Shown here in pieces: positions 36,176-44,735 of a stretch of DNA of 64,000 nucleotides; within the stretch, counting starts at the first letter, position 1; each line of letters begins with the position of its first letter. Under the pieces are notes generated by a model, which saw only the letters and a program-made list of their open reading frames with translations, was not told the DNA's origin and did no database searches. Made by a program: the position numbers and the translations under genes. Source of the stretch: Porticoccus sp041395745 (lineage in GTDB: Bacteria > Pseudomonadota > Gammaproteobacteria > Pseudomonadales > Porticoccaceae); the NCBI GenBank assembly GCA_041395745.1, contig JAWKZV010000004.1, forward strand, positions 124,001 through 188,000, written 5' to 3'.

Positions 36176-37195
36176 ATGAAGAAAGCATTGTTGGGAGCAA
36201 TAGCTGCCTGCGTTATTGCGGTCGCGGCGATGGCTGCGGAAGCACCCTTTAATAACAATGTGCCCGAGAAATACACCGTCAAGAAAGGTGACACTCTCTG
36301 GGATATTTCCGAACTGTATTTGCGCGACCCCTGGTTGTGGCCTGAAATCTGGTACGTAAACCCGCAGATCCGCAATCCTCACCTCATTTACCCGGGTGAC
36401 ATTATCTCCCTGGTATATATCGATGGCCGCCCCCGGCTGATGCTTGAGCGTGGTAGTCGCAATGTAAAATTGTCTCCCGGGATAAAAGTATTGCCCCATG
36501 CCGAGGCTATCCCTACCCTGCCCCTGGATATCATCAACAACTTCCTGTCCCGCAATCGCCTGGTGACAGAGGAAGAGGCTGAAGCCGCACCCTATGTGGT
36601 GGCTGGTCACGAGAAACGCATCCTGACCGGACACAATGACGACTTCTATGCCCGTGGCCAGTTTGACGACACGCCGTCCTACGGTCTGTACCGTATCGGT
36701 GAACCCTATGTAGACCCCGAGACCGAGGAAGTGCTGGGTATCCGCGCCCAGGATATCGGTTCCGCCAAGGTCAAGGCTGTCGATGGCGAAATTGCCACGT
36801 TGATGGCAACCCGGGTTGCTGAGGAAGTCCGTATTGGTGAAAGACTGTTGCCCCATGAAGAGCGCCCCATTGATGCCAACTTCTTCCCGGCCAGCCCGGA
36901 AGGTGAGGTGGAAGGTGTGATCATGGCTGTGGAGGGCGGTATCACCCAGGTGGGACATCTGGATGTGGTCGCCATCAACCGCGGCGAGCGCGAAGGCCTC
37001 AAGATTGGCAATGTGCTGGCCATCTACAAGCGGGGAGAAACGGTACGTGACCGGATTGCCAAGGAGGAAATCACTCTGCCCAACGAGCGCGCCGGTCTGG
37101 TGATGGTTTTCCGCACCTTCGAGAAAATGAGCTATGGCCTGGTGCTCAAAGCCGAACGGCCTCTGGCGGTCAACGATCTGGTGCAAAACCCCTGA
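36176..37195 (+). CDS. LysM-domain envelope protein
   Basis: A 339-residue protein with a signal peptide (MKKALLGAIAACVIAVAAMAA, about 21 residues) and an N-terminal LysM domain (EKYTVKKGDTLWDIS near residue 30 through PGDIISL near 75). The rest is a long conserved region of unknown fold seen in PA0020-like proteins next to dprA in pseudomonads. LysM binds peptidoglycan glycans, so a periplasmic location is likely. It is divergent from def and has its own terminator. Confidence 0.9.
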   Translation: MKKALLGAIAACVIAVAAMAAEAPFNNNVPEKYTVKKGDTLWDISELYLRDPWLWPEIWYVNPQIRNPHLIYPGDIISLVYIDGRPRLMLERGSRNVKLSPGIKVLPHAEAIPTLPLDIINNFLSRNRLVTEEEAEAAPYVVAGHEKRILTGHNDDFYARGQFDDTPSYGLYRIGEPYVDPETEEVLGIRAQDIGSAKVKAVDGEIATLMATRVAEEVRIGERLLPHEERPIDANFFPASPEGEVEGVIMAVEGGITQVGHLDVVAINRGEREGLKIGNVLAIYKRGETVRDRIAKEEITLPNERAGLVMVFRTFEKMSYGLVLKAERPLAVNDLVQNP

Positions 37196-37212
37196 TCGAA
37201 CAAATTGAACTG

Positions 37213-37242
37213 AAAACGCCGACACCAGTCGGCGTTTTTTTT
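37213..37242 (+). terminator. Rho-independent terminator after the LysM gene
   Basis: Eleven-base perfect arms AAAACGCCGAC/GTCGGCGTTTT with an ACCA loop are followed by further T residues, 18 bp after the stop. Confidence 0.92.
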
Positions 37243-37316
37243 GGTTAGAATTCGGGTGCCTATTATTCAGGCTCTTATCATTCAGGAACCCATCAACTGT
37301 TCAGGGAGCGAACAGC

Positions 37317-38411
37317 ATGGATACAGAAGTCAGGACACTGGTGGCCTTATCCCTGGCGCCGGAAATCAGTCCATCATCTTTACGAGAACTTCTCCAAAGG
37401 TCCGAGCCTCTGTCCTCGGTCTTCGCGCAGTCGTCCAGTGCTGTCAGCGGAGTATCCACAAAAGCAGCCCGGCAACTTCTCACTCTGCACGGTCGCCGTG
37501 ATGAAGCCGTTGCGGAGGCAGACAAAACACTCCGTTGGTGCAGAGAAAACCAGGTACATTGCCTGACATTGCTCGATAAAGATTACCCACCCTTGTTGAA
37601 GGAGATAGCTGGTGCGCCGCCACTACTGTTTGTGCGGGGCGACCCACTGCTGCTGTCACTGCCGCAACTCGCGATGGTGGGCAGTCGCAGTGCCAGCCCT
37701 CAGGGAATTCGTACAGCGGAACAGTTTGCCGGGGCTCTGGCCGCTCACGGCTTTGCCATCACCAGTGGTCTTGCGCTTGGCATCGATGCCGCCGCTCACC
37801 GCGGTGCGTTGCTATCGGGTAAAACCGTAGCAGTGTTGGGTACCGGGGTGGATGTGGTCTACCCGCGCCAGCACCGGCAGCTCTATCAACAAATTGTCGA
37901 TCAGGGCGGTGCCATTGTCAGTGAATTTCCTCCGGGTACTGCACCGTTGCCCTCCCATTTTCCCCGTCGCAATCGCCTGATAAGCGGGCTCAGTCTGGGG
38001 GTGCTGGTTGTGGAGGCTGCACTGAGGAGTGGTTCGCTGATTACAGCGCGCTATGCATTGGAGCAGGGCCGGGAAGTGTTTGCCATACCGGGCTCCATAC
38101 ACAACCCGCTCAGCAAAGGTAACCACCAACTGTTGAAGGAAGGTGCAGCACTGGTGGAATCCGCCGCTGATATCGTGGTCCAGTTGGGCGGAATGCTCGG
38201 TTATCTGGCTGAAGAAATTTCTCCAGAAACGTCACTCGGGACGGAGACCGGGAATATATTGTGGGATGCGCTGGGATTTGATTCGGTCGATATGGACACT
38301 CTGGTAGAGAGAACGGGGCTGTCCGTGAAGGATGTTACGCACATGTTGATGCTGTTAGAGCTGGATGGCAAAGTGGTTTCCATTAATGGTTGTTACCAGC
38401 GACAGGACTAG
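37317..38411 (+). CDS. dprA: DNA-processing protein DprA (Smf)
   Basis: A 364-residue DprA with a SAM-like N-terminal part, the Rossmann-fold core (MVGSRSASPQG near 120; SGLALGIDAAAHRGAL near 148; PRRNRLISGLS near 220) and a C-terminal winged-helix DML1-like domain. DprA binds incoming single-stranded DNA and loads RecA during transformation; it is widely kept in species not known to be competent. It has its own leader after the lysM terminator and is followed by another terminator. Confidence 0.96.
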   Translation: MDTEVRTLVALSLAPEISPSSLRELLQRSEPLSSVFAQSSSAVSGVSTKAARQLLTLHGRRDEAVAEADKTLRWCRENQVHCLTLLDKDYPPLLKEIAGAPPLLFVRGDPLLLSLPQLAMVGSRSASPQGIRTAEQFAGALAAHGFAITSGLALGIDAAAHRGALLSGKTVAVLGTGVDVVYPRQHRQLYQQIVDQGGAIVSEFPPGTAPLPSHFPRRNRLISGLSLGVLVVEAALRSGSLITARYALEQGREVFAIPGSIHNPLSKGNHQLLKEGAALVESAADIVVQLGGMLGYLAEEISPETSLGTETGNILWDALGFDSVDMDTLVERTGLSVKDVTHMLMLLELDGKVVSINGCYQRQD

Positions 38412-38450
38412 ACCGACGATTGCCATGAAAGTGACCGTTGGTCGGTTTTT
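38411..38450 (+). terminator. Rho-independent terminator after dprA
   Basis: GACCGACG and CGTTGGTC pair (one wobble) across a 17-base loop and are followed by GG and five T. Alternatively ACCGAC/GTCGGT pair directly before the T run. It overlaps the dprA stop. Confidence 0.7.
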
Positions 38451-38541
38451 AGTAACAAAACCAATCCCTTATCGCACGTTTATTCTTGCGCTGACACCAT
38501 AGTTCCGGTAGCCTGCCGCGTTTTTCAACGGGGGAGTAAAC

Positions 38542-39048
38542 ATGAGCAAACCCTTTATTGCCATCCTCATGGGTTCAGATTCGGACCTGCCAGTGATGGA
38601 AGCCAGTTTTGAAGTTCTGAACAAGTTCGCCGTACCCTTCGAAGTGAACGTGCTGTCTGCCCACCGCACCCCGGAGGCCACACACAGCTACGTGAAAGAG
38701 GCTGACAAGCGCGGTTGTGCGGCGTTCATCTGTGCTGCCGGTATGGCGGCGCATCTGGCCGGAGCGGTTTCCGCCAATACCCTCAAGCCGGTGATTGGCG
38801 TCCCGATCAACTCGTCGCTGGATGGACTGGATGCCCTCCTCTCAACTGTGCAGATGCCTGGCGGTATCCCGGTGGCTACTGTGGCCATTGGCAAGGCTGG
38901 CGCCAAGAACGCCGCCTATCTGGCAGCCCAGATCATTGGTGTGAGCGATGCAGAACTGCACCGCAAGCTGGTTGAGGAGCGGGCCGCCAATGCCCAGGCC
39001 ATCCTGGAAAAGAACGCTGCGCTGCAGGAAAAACTCAACAACCGTTGA
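38542..39048 (+). CDS. purE: N5-carboxyaminoimidazole ribonucleotide mutase (class I PurE)
   Basis: A 168-residue enzyme with MGSDSDLPVME near residue 10, SAHRTPE near 40 and AGAVSANTLKPVIGVPI near 73, the substrate-binding segments of class I PurE. It converts N5-CAIR to CAIR in purine synthesis. purK is not adjacent. Its TGA stop overlaps the TTG of tsaC. Confidence 0.97.
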   Translation: MSKPFIAILMGSDSDLPVMEASFEVLNKFAVPFEVNVLSAHRTPEATHSYVKEADKRGCAAFICAAGMAAHLAGAVSANTLKPVIGVPINSSLDGLDALLSTVQMPGGIPVATVAIGKAGAKNAAYLAAQIIGVSDAELHRKLVEERAANAQAILEKNAALQEKLNNR

Positions 39049-39632
39049 GTTTGTCCCACTTGGCCAGCTATCCAGCTCCAGCTCTGCAGATCACCAGGGC
39101 CGTGGCCGCCCTGCGCGATGGGGGGGTAATCGCCTACCCCACCGAGGCTGTCTGGGGTTTGGGTTGCGACCCTTTCGACCAGCGGGCCGTGCAGCGCATC
39201 CTGTCCCTCAAGCAGCGGCGCATGGGGATGGGACTGATCATGATCGCTGCCGATATCGAGCAGTTCGCGCCGTTTCTGTCCGGTCTCGCTCCTGATCTCA
39301 GGCAACAGCTGATGGCCAGCTGGCCGGGTCCGCAAACCTGGCTGGTGCCCAACAACAGGCGCGCCCCCTGCTGGGTAACGGGTGATCGAGCCACCCTGGC
39401 ACTGCGGGTGACGGCTCACCCGGTTGCCGCAGCACTGTGTCGGGCCTTCGGCGGTCCATTGATTTCCACTTCTGCCAATCCCCACGGCCGCCAGCCTGCC
39501 CTTTCCCGCCTCAAAGTGGAACTCTATTTCCACAACAGTCTGGACGCGGTGGTGCCTGGTTCGTTAGGTGGGCTGGCCAGGCCTACCCCGATCAGGAATC
39601 TGCTGACCGGTGAAACAGTCCGAACAGGTTAA
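39045..39632 (+). CDS. tsaC: Threonylcarbamoyl-AMP synthase TsaC (YrdC/RimN)
   Basis: A 195-residue YrdC-domain protein: GGVIAYPTEAVWGLGCDP near residue 26, LKQRRMGMG near 50 and ISTSANPHGR near 144. It makes threonylcarbamoyl-AMP for the t6A tRNA modification. It probably starts at TTG 39045, overlapping the purE stop as TTGA; another TTG three codons on is possible. The KxRxxxK motif reads KQRRMGM, so the last lysine is methionine, while K, R and the S-x-N motif remain. The other TsaB/D/E genes are not in view. Confidence 0.93.
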   Translation: MSLSHLASYPAPALQITRAVAALRDGGVIAYPTEAVWGLGCDPFDQRAVQRILSLKQRRMGMGLIMIAADIEQFAPFLSGLAPDLRQQLMASWPGPQTWLVPNNRRAPCWVTGDRATLALRVTAHPVAAALCRAFGGPLISTSANPHGRQPALSRLKVELYFHNSLDAVVPGSLGGLARPTPIRNLLTGETVRTG

Positions 39633-39749
39633 GTCTCTGCGGATCAAGGCTTCCCTGCCCCGATAAATTTATCCAGGCGGTTGTCATCTGTGTGAGGGGA
39701 ACGCAAACTTGCGCTCCTGAATCAAATCGACCTGAATCGGGTAATCCTC

Positions 39750-40652
39750 ATGACCGACAAAATTGCTGTAAAAAACTTCCTGCTGGATCTACAGGATCGT
39801 ATCTGTTCTGGTTTGCAGGCAGAGGATGGTCGTAGCAGCTTTGTCGAAGACAGCTGGATTCGTGAAGAGGGCGGCGGAGGCCGCAGTCGAGTCATTACCA
39901 ATGGCGCGGTATTTGAAAAAGGCGGCGTGAATTTTTCCCACGTGCATGGCACGCGCCTGCCGCCTTCAGCCACAGCAGCACGCCCGGAGTTGGCCGGTCG
40001 CTCCTTCGAGGCGATGGGGGTTTCGCTGGTGATGCATCCGGAGAACCCCTACGTACCCACTTCCCATGCCAACGTGCGTTTTTTCATCGCCGAGAAGGAG
40101 GGCGAAGCGCCAGTCTGGTGGTTTGGCGGTGGCTATGACCTGACGCCCTACTATGGTAACGACGAGGACTGTCGCCACTGGCATCGCACGGCCAGGGCCG
40201 CCTGTGTGCCGTTCGGGGAAGATATCTATCCACGTTTTAAAAAGTGGTGCGACGACTACTTTTTCCTCAAACACCGCAACGAGCCGCGCGGTGTCGGCGG
40301 CCTCTTTTTCGACGATTACAATCAGCCGGGCTTTGAGCAGAGTTTTGCCCTGATGCGCGCGGTGGGTGACAGTTATCTGGAGGCCTATCTGCCGATCATT
40401 GAGCGCCGCAAAAATATCCCATGGGGTGAGCGGGAGCGACAGTTCCAGCTCTATCGCCGCGGTCGCTACGTGGAATTCAACCTGGTGTATGACCGCGGCA
40501 CATTGTTTGGCCTGCAGACCGGCGGGCGCACCGAGTCCATCCTGATGTCCCTGCCGCCGCTGGTTCGCTGGGAATACAACTGGCAGCCACAACCGGGTTC
40601 CCCGGAAGCGGAATTGTATGAACGCTACCTGCAACCCAAAGAATGGGTCTGA
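39750..40652 (+). CDS. hemF: Oxygen-dependent coproporphyrinogen III oxidase
   Basis: A 300-residue aerobic coproporphyrinogen oxidase, typical length, with NPYVPTSHANVRFF near residue 94, GGGYDLTPYYGNDEDC near 125, GVGGLFFDDYN near 178 and the C-terminal TESILMSLPPLVRWEYNW. It performs oxygen-dependent decarboxylation in heme synthesis, which supports the heme-rich oxidase encoded downstream. aroE follows 14 bp later. Confidence 0.97.
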   Translation: MTDKIAVKNFLLDLQDRICSGLQAEDGRSSFVEDSWIREEGGGGRSRVITNGAVFEKGGVNFSHVHGTRLPPSATAARPELAGRSFEAMGVSLVMHPENPYVPTSHANVRFFIAEKEGEAPVWWFGGGYDLTPYYGNDEDCRHWHRTARAACVPFGEDIYPRFKKWCDDYFFLKHRNEPRGVGGLFFDDYNQPGFEQSFALMRAVGDSYLEAYLPIIERRKNIPWGERERQFQLYRRGRYVEFNLVYDRGTLFGLQTGGRTESILMSLPPLVRWEYNWQPQPGSPEAELYERYLQPKEWV

Positions 40653-40666
40653 GGGGGAACGAAAAC

Positions 40667-41497
40667 ATGACCGACCAATATGCCGTTTTCGGCAACCCCA
40701 TCGAACACAGCAAGTCGCCGGCCATACACACGGTCTTTGCCACTCAGACCGGCCAGGACATGGCCTACAGCAAGCAGCTGGTTGAGTTGGACGGCTTCAA
40801 TGCCGCAGCAGACGCCTTTTTTGCCGGCGGTGGCAAGGGTCTCAACATCACAGTGCCGTTTAAACAGGATGCCTACAGCTATGCTGCCAGGCTGACTCCC
40901 AGGGCGCGCCATGCAGGTGCAGTGAACACCCTGGCTTTGCAGGATGACGGCACTATCCTTGGAGACAATACCGATGGCGTCGGTATGGTGCGGGATATGC
41001 TGGAAAATCTCGGCTGGGAAATCCGCGCGAAAAAAGTGCTGGTATTGGGGGCCGGTGGTGCGGTGCGGGGAATACTGGAGCCGTTACTGGAACAGTTGCC
41101 TCAACACGTGGTGATTGCCAACCGCACCATCGACAAGGCATTGCAACTGGCACGAGGCTTTGCCGAGATGGGTTACCTGCTCGGTTGTGGCTTCGACATG
41201 CTGGAGGGCCAGCAGTTTGATCTGGTGATCAATGGCACCAGTGCCAGTCTGGCCGGAGAGCTGCCACCGCTGCCTGGCGGTTTGTTGACGGGCGATGGTC
41301 GCTGTTACGACATGATGTATGGCGCGGAGCCAACCCCTTTTATGTTGTGGGCCCGACAGCACGGTGCCCGGGCTGTAGCAGATGGCCTGGGCATGCTGGT
41401 GGAACAGGCGGCCGAATCTTTTCGGCTATGGCGCGGAGTGAGTCCCGATACCGCGCCGGTAATCGCCAGTGTGAGGGCGTCCCTGACAGGCGGTTGA
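40667..41497 (+). CDS. aroE: Shikimate dehydrogenase
   Basis: A 276-residue NADP-dependent enzyme with NPIEHSKSPAIH near residue 10, NITVPFK near 60 (catalytic Lys), DNTDGVG near 102 and the Rossmann motif GAGGAVRGIL near 127. It makes shikimate for aromatic amino acids. The start is ATG 40667 with GAGGGG upstream; an eight-codon longer version overlapping hemF is possible but lacks family support. Confidence 0.97.
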   Translation: MTDQYAVFGNPIEHSKSPAIHTVFATQTGQDMAYSKQLVELDGFNAAADAFFAGGGKGLNITVPFKQDAYSYAARLTPRARHAGAVNTLALQDDGTILGDNTDGVGMVRDMLENLGWEIRAKKVLVLGAGGAVRGILEPLLEQLPQHVVIANRTIDKALQLARGFAEMGYLLGCGFDMLEGQQFDLVINGTSASLAGELPPLPGGLLTGDGRCYDMMYGAEPTPFMLWARQHGARAVADGLGMLVEQAAESFRLWRGVSPDTAPVIASVRASLTGG

Positions 41498-41511
41498 GCG
41501 GACCAACCGCC
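41489..41511. terminator. Hairpin at the aroE end
   Basis: Perfect 8-bp arms GGCGGTTG/CAACCGCC with a seven-base loop overlap the aroE stop between convergent genes. There is no T run, so termination is uncertain. Confidence 0.35.
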
Positions 41512-41524
41512 AGCGGAGGGTCTG

Positions 41525-42091
41525 CTATTCAGCCGCGTTGCGCCAGTCGCTTTCCTGCTCGGTAAGGTACTGGTCTTTCAACTTGACGTAGTTGCCCGGT
41601 GAATAGGTGAAAAATTGCCGTTCCTTGTCACTCACCGGACGCAGCAACTTGCAGGGGTTGCCCACATAGAGGTTGCCGCTCTCGAGACGTTTGCCCGGTG
41701 GCACGATGGTACCGGCGCCGATGATCACTTCATCCTCGACAACAGCCCCGTCGTTCACGATGGCACCGTTGCCCACCAGAATCCGGTTGCCAAGGGTACA
41801 GCCGTGGAGGATGGCGCCGTGACCCACAATCACGTCGTCGCCGATGGTCAGCGGCCAGCCGCCGGGATTGAAGTCGCTGGCATGGGTGATATGCAGCACG
41901 GCGGTGTCCTGTACGTTGGAGCGGTTGCCGACGGTGATGCGATGCATGTCGCCACGAATCACCGCACCGGGCCACACCGAAACATCGTCGCCCAGGGTCA
42001 CATCACCGATAACGGTGGCGGCCGGGTCCACATAGACCCGCTCTCCCAGTTTGGGGGTGATGCCTTTATGAGCACGAATGTTGTCTGTCAT
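41525..42091 (-). CDS. Gamma-class carbonic anhydrase-like protein (YrdA family)
   Basis: A 188-residue left-handed beta-helix protein with hexapeptide repeats (for example VIGDVTLGDDVSVWPGAVI near residue 27) and the three histidines expected for the metal site (LHITH near 69-73 and VGHGAILHGC near 90-99). YrdA-type proteins are gamma-carbonic anhydrase homologues whose activity is often unproved. The ATG at 42091 yields MTDNIRAHKG; a 33-residue upstream extension is not conserved in character. Confidence 0.9.
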   Translation of the reverse strand: MTDNIRAHKGITPKLGERVYVDPAATVIGDVTLGDDVSVWPGAVIRGDMHRITVGNRSNVQDTAVLHITHASDFNPGGWPLTIGDDVIVGHGAILHGCTLGNRILVGNGAIVNDGAVVEDEVIIGAGTIVPPGKRLESGNLYVGNPCKLLRPVSDKERQFFTYSPGNYVKLKDQYLTEQESDWRNAAE

Positions 42092-42220
42092 GGTGATTCT
42101 CGCAAAGTCGTTAATGATAGAAGTTATAATAACCGGCACCGCGACGCCCTCAAACCTCTGGAGGGGCTGTCCCGATAACCTCAATCTCATGATCAGTTAG
42201 GCAAGGCAGGTTCTGCAACC

Positions 42221-42463
42221 ATGTTCAATCAACAGAAGCGTTTTATCGCCGGTGCTGTTTGCCCGCGCTGCAATGAAATGGACAAGATTGTGGTGTTCAG
42301 CGAGGACGGCAAGGACTACCGTGCCTGCGTAAACTGTGACTTCAAGGAGCAGATGTTCCTGCAGAGCCCGCCCCGGGAACTGGAGACCCGGGTTAATCGC
42401 ACTGAGGAGGAAAAGCGTGCCGAAGTGCAGGCGGTGAAACTCATTGATCCAGGCAAAAAATAG
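42221..42463 (+). CDS. YheV family zinc-ribbon protein
   Basis: An 80-residue protein with the YheV/DUF2387 N-terminus QQKRFIAGAVCPRC and a second CVNC knuckle near residue 37, together a four-cysteine zinc ribbon. The tail is charged. Function is unknown. It stands alone between two minus-strand genes. Confidence 0.88.
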   Translation: MFNQQKRFIAGAVCPRCNEMDKIVVFSEDGKDYRACVNCDFKEQMFLQSPPRELETRVNRTEEEKRAEVQAVKLIDPGKK

Positions 42464-42477
42464 ATACCACGTCCTAA

Positions 42478-43134
42478 TCAGTTGATCATGATCCTGGCTG
42501 ACTGACTGTTCAGCAACAGATTGACAGACAGGTTGTCCACCAGGCAAGGCCAGCGCTGCAGGTCACGTGCCCACCGGTCACTGCGGTCTTCCCTGCAGGC
42601 GTCAGGTACAAATATCAAGTCTTTTCCTTGCAGGTTGTCCACGATCAGGTGTACCGCATGATCCAAATGATTGGCGAAAGGCTCGCCAATGAGATGGTGG
42701 ATGATCAGGTTGGAGCGCGTCATGTCCATTGGCACCAGGGGGATGCTGTAGCGGGACATGAAACGGTCGTTAACCTCTTCGATCAGCCGGTGCGCCAGGT
42801 AGGATTCATCCATCAGGCCGTTGAGCCCGTGGTGCCCATTAATCAGCTCCGGCGGCTGCACAAAGAACTCCTTGGCCACTTGCATTACCGGCTCTGTGTG
42901 GTCGGTGAGATTGCACTCGTCAGCGATGCTGTCCACCGCGTCTATAAACTCCGGTACGTGGTCGATGTAGTGAATAATGAAATTCAGCAGGGCGGGTACG
43001 ATGTTCTGGGGAGGCAACTGGATCGCGTGGTGCAACCGTGCCGCTCTTGCTTGCATTAGGGTCGCAAGCTGTCCCGTTGCGTGCTCGTGCGCTTTGGCGG
43101 TGGCAATGGCCTGGCGTATGTTGACGGTGTCCAT
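42478..43134 (-). CDS. Unrecognised 218-residue protein
   Basis: I do not recognise this family. From ATG 43134 it reads MDTVNIRQAIATAKAHEHA and is predicted soluble and largely helical, with no signal peptide or obvious catalytic motif. It is rich in histidine, notably NLIIHHLIGEPFANHLDHAV near residue 145, and has a Cys near 90, 183 and 196. Base composition and codon use look like its neighbours, and the frame is uninterrupted, so it is probably a genuine gene. A TTG two codons upstream is a possible alternative start. Confidence 0.75.
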   Translation of the reverse strand: MDTVNIRQAIATAKAHEHATGQLATLMQARAARLHHAIQLPPQNIVPALLNFIIHYIDHVPEFIDAVDSIADECNLTDHTEPVMQVAKEFFVQPPELINGHHGLNGLMDESYLAHRLIEEVNDRFMSRYSIPLVPMDMTRSNLIIHHLIGEPFANHLDHAVHLIVDNLQGKDLIFVPDACREDRSDRWARDLQRWPCLVDNLSVNLLLNSQSARIMIN

Positions 43135-43159
43135 AATCAAAAACTAGTTGAGCGGATTC

Positions 43160-43199
43160 AAAAGGCAAAGAACATCTAGTCATAAGAAATGGATGTTCT
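43160..43199 (-). terminator. Likely terminator after the MATE gene
   Basis: On the minus strand perfect 8-bp arms AGAACATC/GATGTTCT enclose a 15-base loop and are followed by TTGCCTTTT. It starts eight bases after the MATE stop. Confidence 0.55.
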
Positions 43200-43206
43200 G
43201 GGCCAC

Positions 43207-44535
43207 TCAGTTTTTGTCACAAAACCAATGATGTCGGCGTGAGAAGTAAGTGAACAATCCGGCCATTAACAGGCTGCGGGCAGAAAGAAAGGACAAGTAG
43301 GCCAACCAAAGGCCGTGGTTGCCGAGGGGGCGGGACAGATACCAGACCGGGAGAAAAACCAGAACTACGGCGACCAGCATGCTGTATTGCATAGCACGGG
43401 TTTTCCCCCCGCCAATAAAAATGCCGTCAGCCATAAAACATGCCAACCCGACCAGCGGCAGCATGGTCAACCATGGCCAATATTCCCGGGTGGCGGCGGC
43501 CACATGGGGAAGACTGGTAAACAGGCTGATGATGGTTTCGGGAAACAGCAGGTAACACAGTGTTGCGGTGAGGGCGATAACGAAACCCCACAGGGAGGCG
43601 TTGAGGCAGATTTGGAAAAAACGTTGCAGCTGACCGGCGCCAATTGCCTGGCCAGTTAGAGATTCTGCGGCATGGGCAAAGCCGTCCTGGGTAAAAGCCA
43701 CCAGCAGCAGTAATTGCATCAGAATGGCATTGGCAGAAAGAATGGCATCTCCCTGACGGGCACCCTGGGCGGTAAAAAAGGTCATGGTAAAGACCAGCAG
43801 CGCAGTGCGGATGAAGAGGTGTCGGTTGACCGCAAAGAATTCTCGATAGCGAGATAGATCCAGCAGCTGTCGCAGCTCGGAGGACCCGGAGAGCTGTGTG
43901 AAATTAAAGTAGATGAGCAAAAGTGCGAAGACCGCACCCGCGTACTCGGCGGTCAGTGAGGCCCAGGCCGCGCCTCGGCTGTTCCAGCCCAGACCGATAA
44001 TAAACAGGACATCCAGGGCAATATTCAACACATTCACAAGCAGCATCACGGCAAGTGTGCTGTGTGCCCGCTGTAAGCCAAGTAACCAGCCGATAGAACA
44101 GTAAGTGGCGAGCGTTGCCGGCGCTGCGCAGATGCGGATGAGGCAATACTCGAGTGCCAGTGGGTATGCTTCGGAGGATGGCTTTATCAGCGACAATACT
44201 GTCTCGAGTACGGGATGACGCAACACAACCAAGGTCAGCCCCAGAAAAATAGCCAGGGTCAGAGACTGGAGCAGCAATTCGCGACAGCGTTCCTGGTCAC
44301 CCGCGCCCCAGGCGCGGGCAGTCAAGCCAGTGCCACCCATCCGCAGAAAAGCAAACAGCCAGAACAGCATGGTCAGTGCGCTGCTGCCGGCGGCAACGGC
44401 GGCCAGATAGTTGTCCGTTGAAAGATGCCCGAGAATGCCGGTATCGACCAGACCGAGCAAAGGAATACTGATGCTGGCCAGGGTCATTGGCACGGCAATT
44501 CTGAAAACCTGTCTGGAAATAGGGGAACACAGCAT
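43207..44535 (-). CDS. MATE-family efflux transporter, DinF-like
   Basis: A 442-residue membrane protein with twelve predicted helices in two repeats, starting MLCSPISRQVFRIAVPMTLASISIP style with the MATE-typical GLVDTGILGHLS near residue 28 and ARAWGAGDQERC near 74. MATE proteins export drugs or metabolites using Na+ or H+ gradients. The helix-1 sequence and length fit the DinF subgroup. It is transcribed away from the cox operon. Confidence 0.9.
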   Translation of the reverse strand: MLCSPISRQVFRIAVPMTLASISIPLLGLVDTGILGHLSTDNYLAAVAAGSSALTMLFWLFAFLRMGGTGLTARAWGAGDQERCRELLLQSLTLAIFLGLTLVVLRHPVLETVLSLIKPSSEAYPLALEYCLIRICAAPATLATYCSIGWLLGLQRAHSTLAVMLLVNVLNIALDVLFIIGLGWNSRGAAWASLTAEYAGAVFALLLIYFNFTQLSGSSELRQLLDLSRYREFFAVNRHLFIRTALLVFTMTFFTAQGARQGDAILSANAILMQLLLLVAFTQDGFAHAAESLTGQAIGAGQLQRFFQICLNASLWGFVIALTATLCYLLFPETIISLFTSLPHVAAATREYWPWLTMLPLVGLACFMADGIFIGGGKTRAMQYSMLVAVVLVFLPVWYLSRPLGNHGLWLAYLSFLSARSLLMAGLFTYFSRRHHWFCDKN

Positions 44536-44633
44536 GGTAACGGCATGGTAAGAAAGGACTGTTAAGAGGATATTTTGACAGAAAAACCCCTGTGTTTGAG
44601 GGGGGAATTGTCTGGAGTGGGGTGGAAAAAGTC

Positions 44634-44642
44634 TGATATACT
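44634..44642 (+). promoter_or_regulatory. Extended -10 promoter of cox operon
   Basis: TGATATACT is an extended -10 (TGN then TATACT). No good -35 is present, as is usual for this class. It would start transcription at about 44649, 87 bases ahead of coxB. Confidence 0.55.
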
Positions 44643-44648
44643 CGCGCG

Positions 44649-44693
44649 GTTTTCCCTGTCCAAGGCTGGGTGCCCGGTCGCGGGCGGGAAAAC
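44649..44693 (+). repeat. Inverted repeat at the start of the cox leader
   Basis: Perfect arms GTTTTCCC (44649-44656) and GGGAAAAC (44686-44693) enclose 29 G/C-rich bases. It lies exactly where the cox transcript is predicted to begin, so it could form a 5' stem. Confidence 0.5.
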
Positions 44694-44735
44694 GTATTAC
44701 TTATAACCAATAACTGAATGACTGGAGATAGGGCG

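Noticed and set aside
36041..37225. Possible N-terminal extension of def running opposite the LysM gene
   Set aside because: The extra residues are antisense to a well-supported secreted LysM protein, and the family N-terminus MAILNILEFPD starts at 36040.
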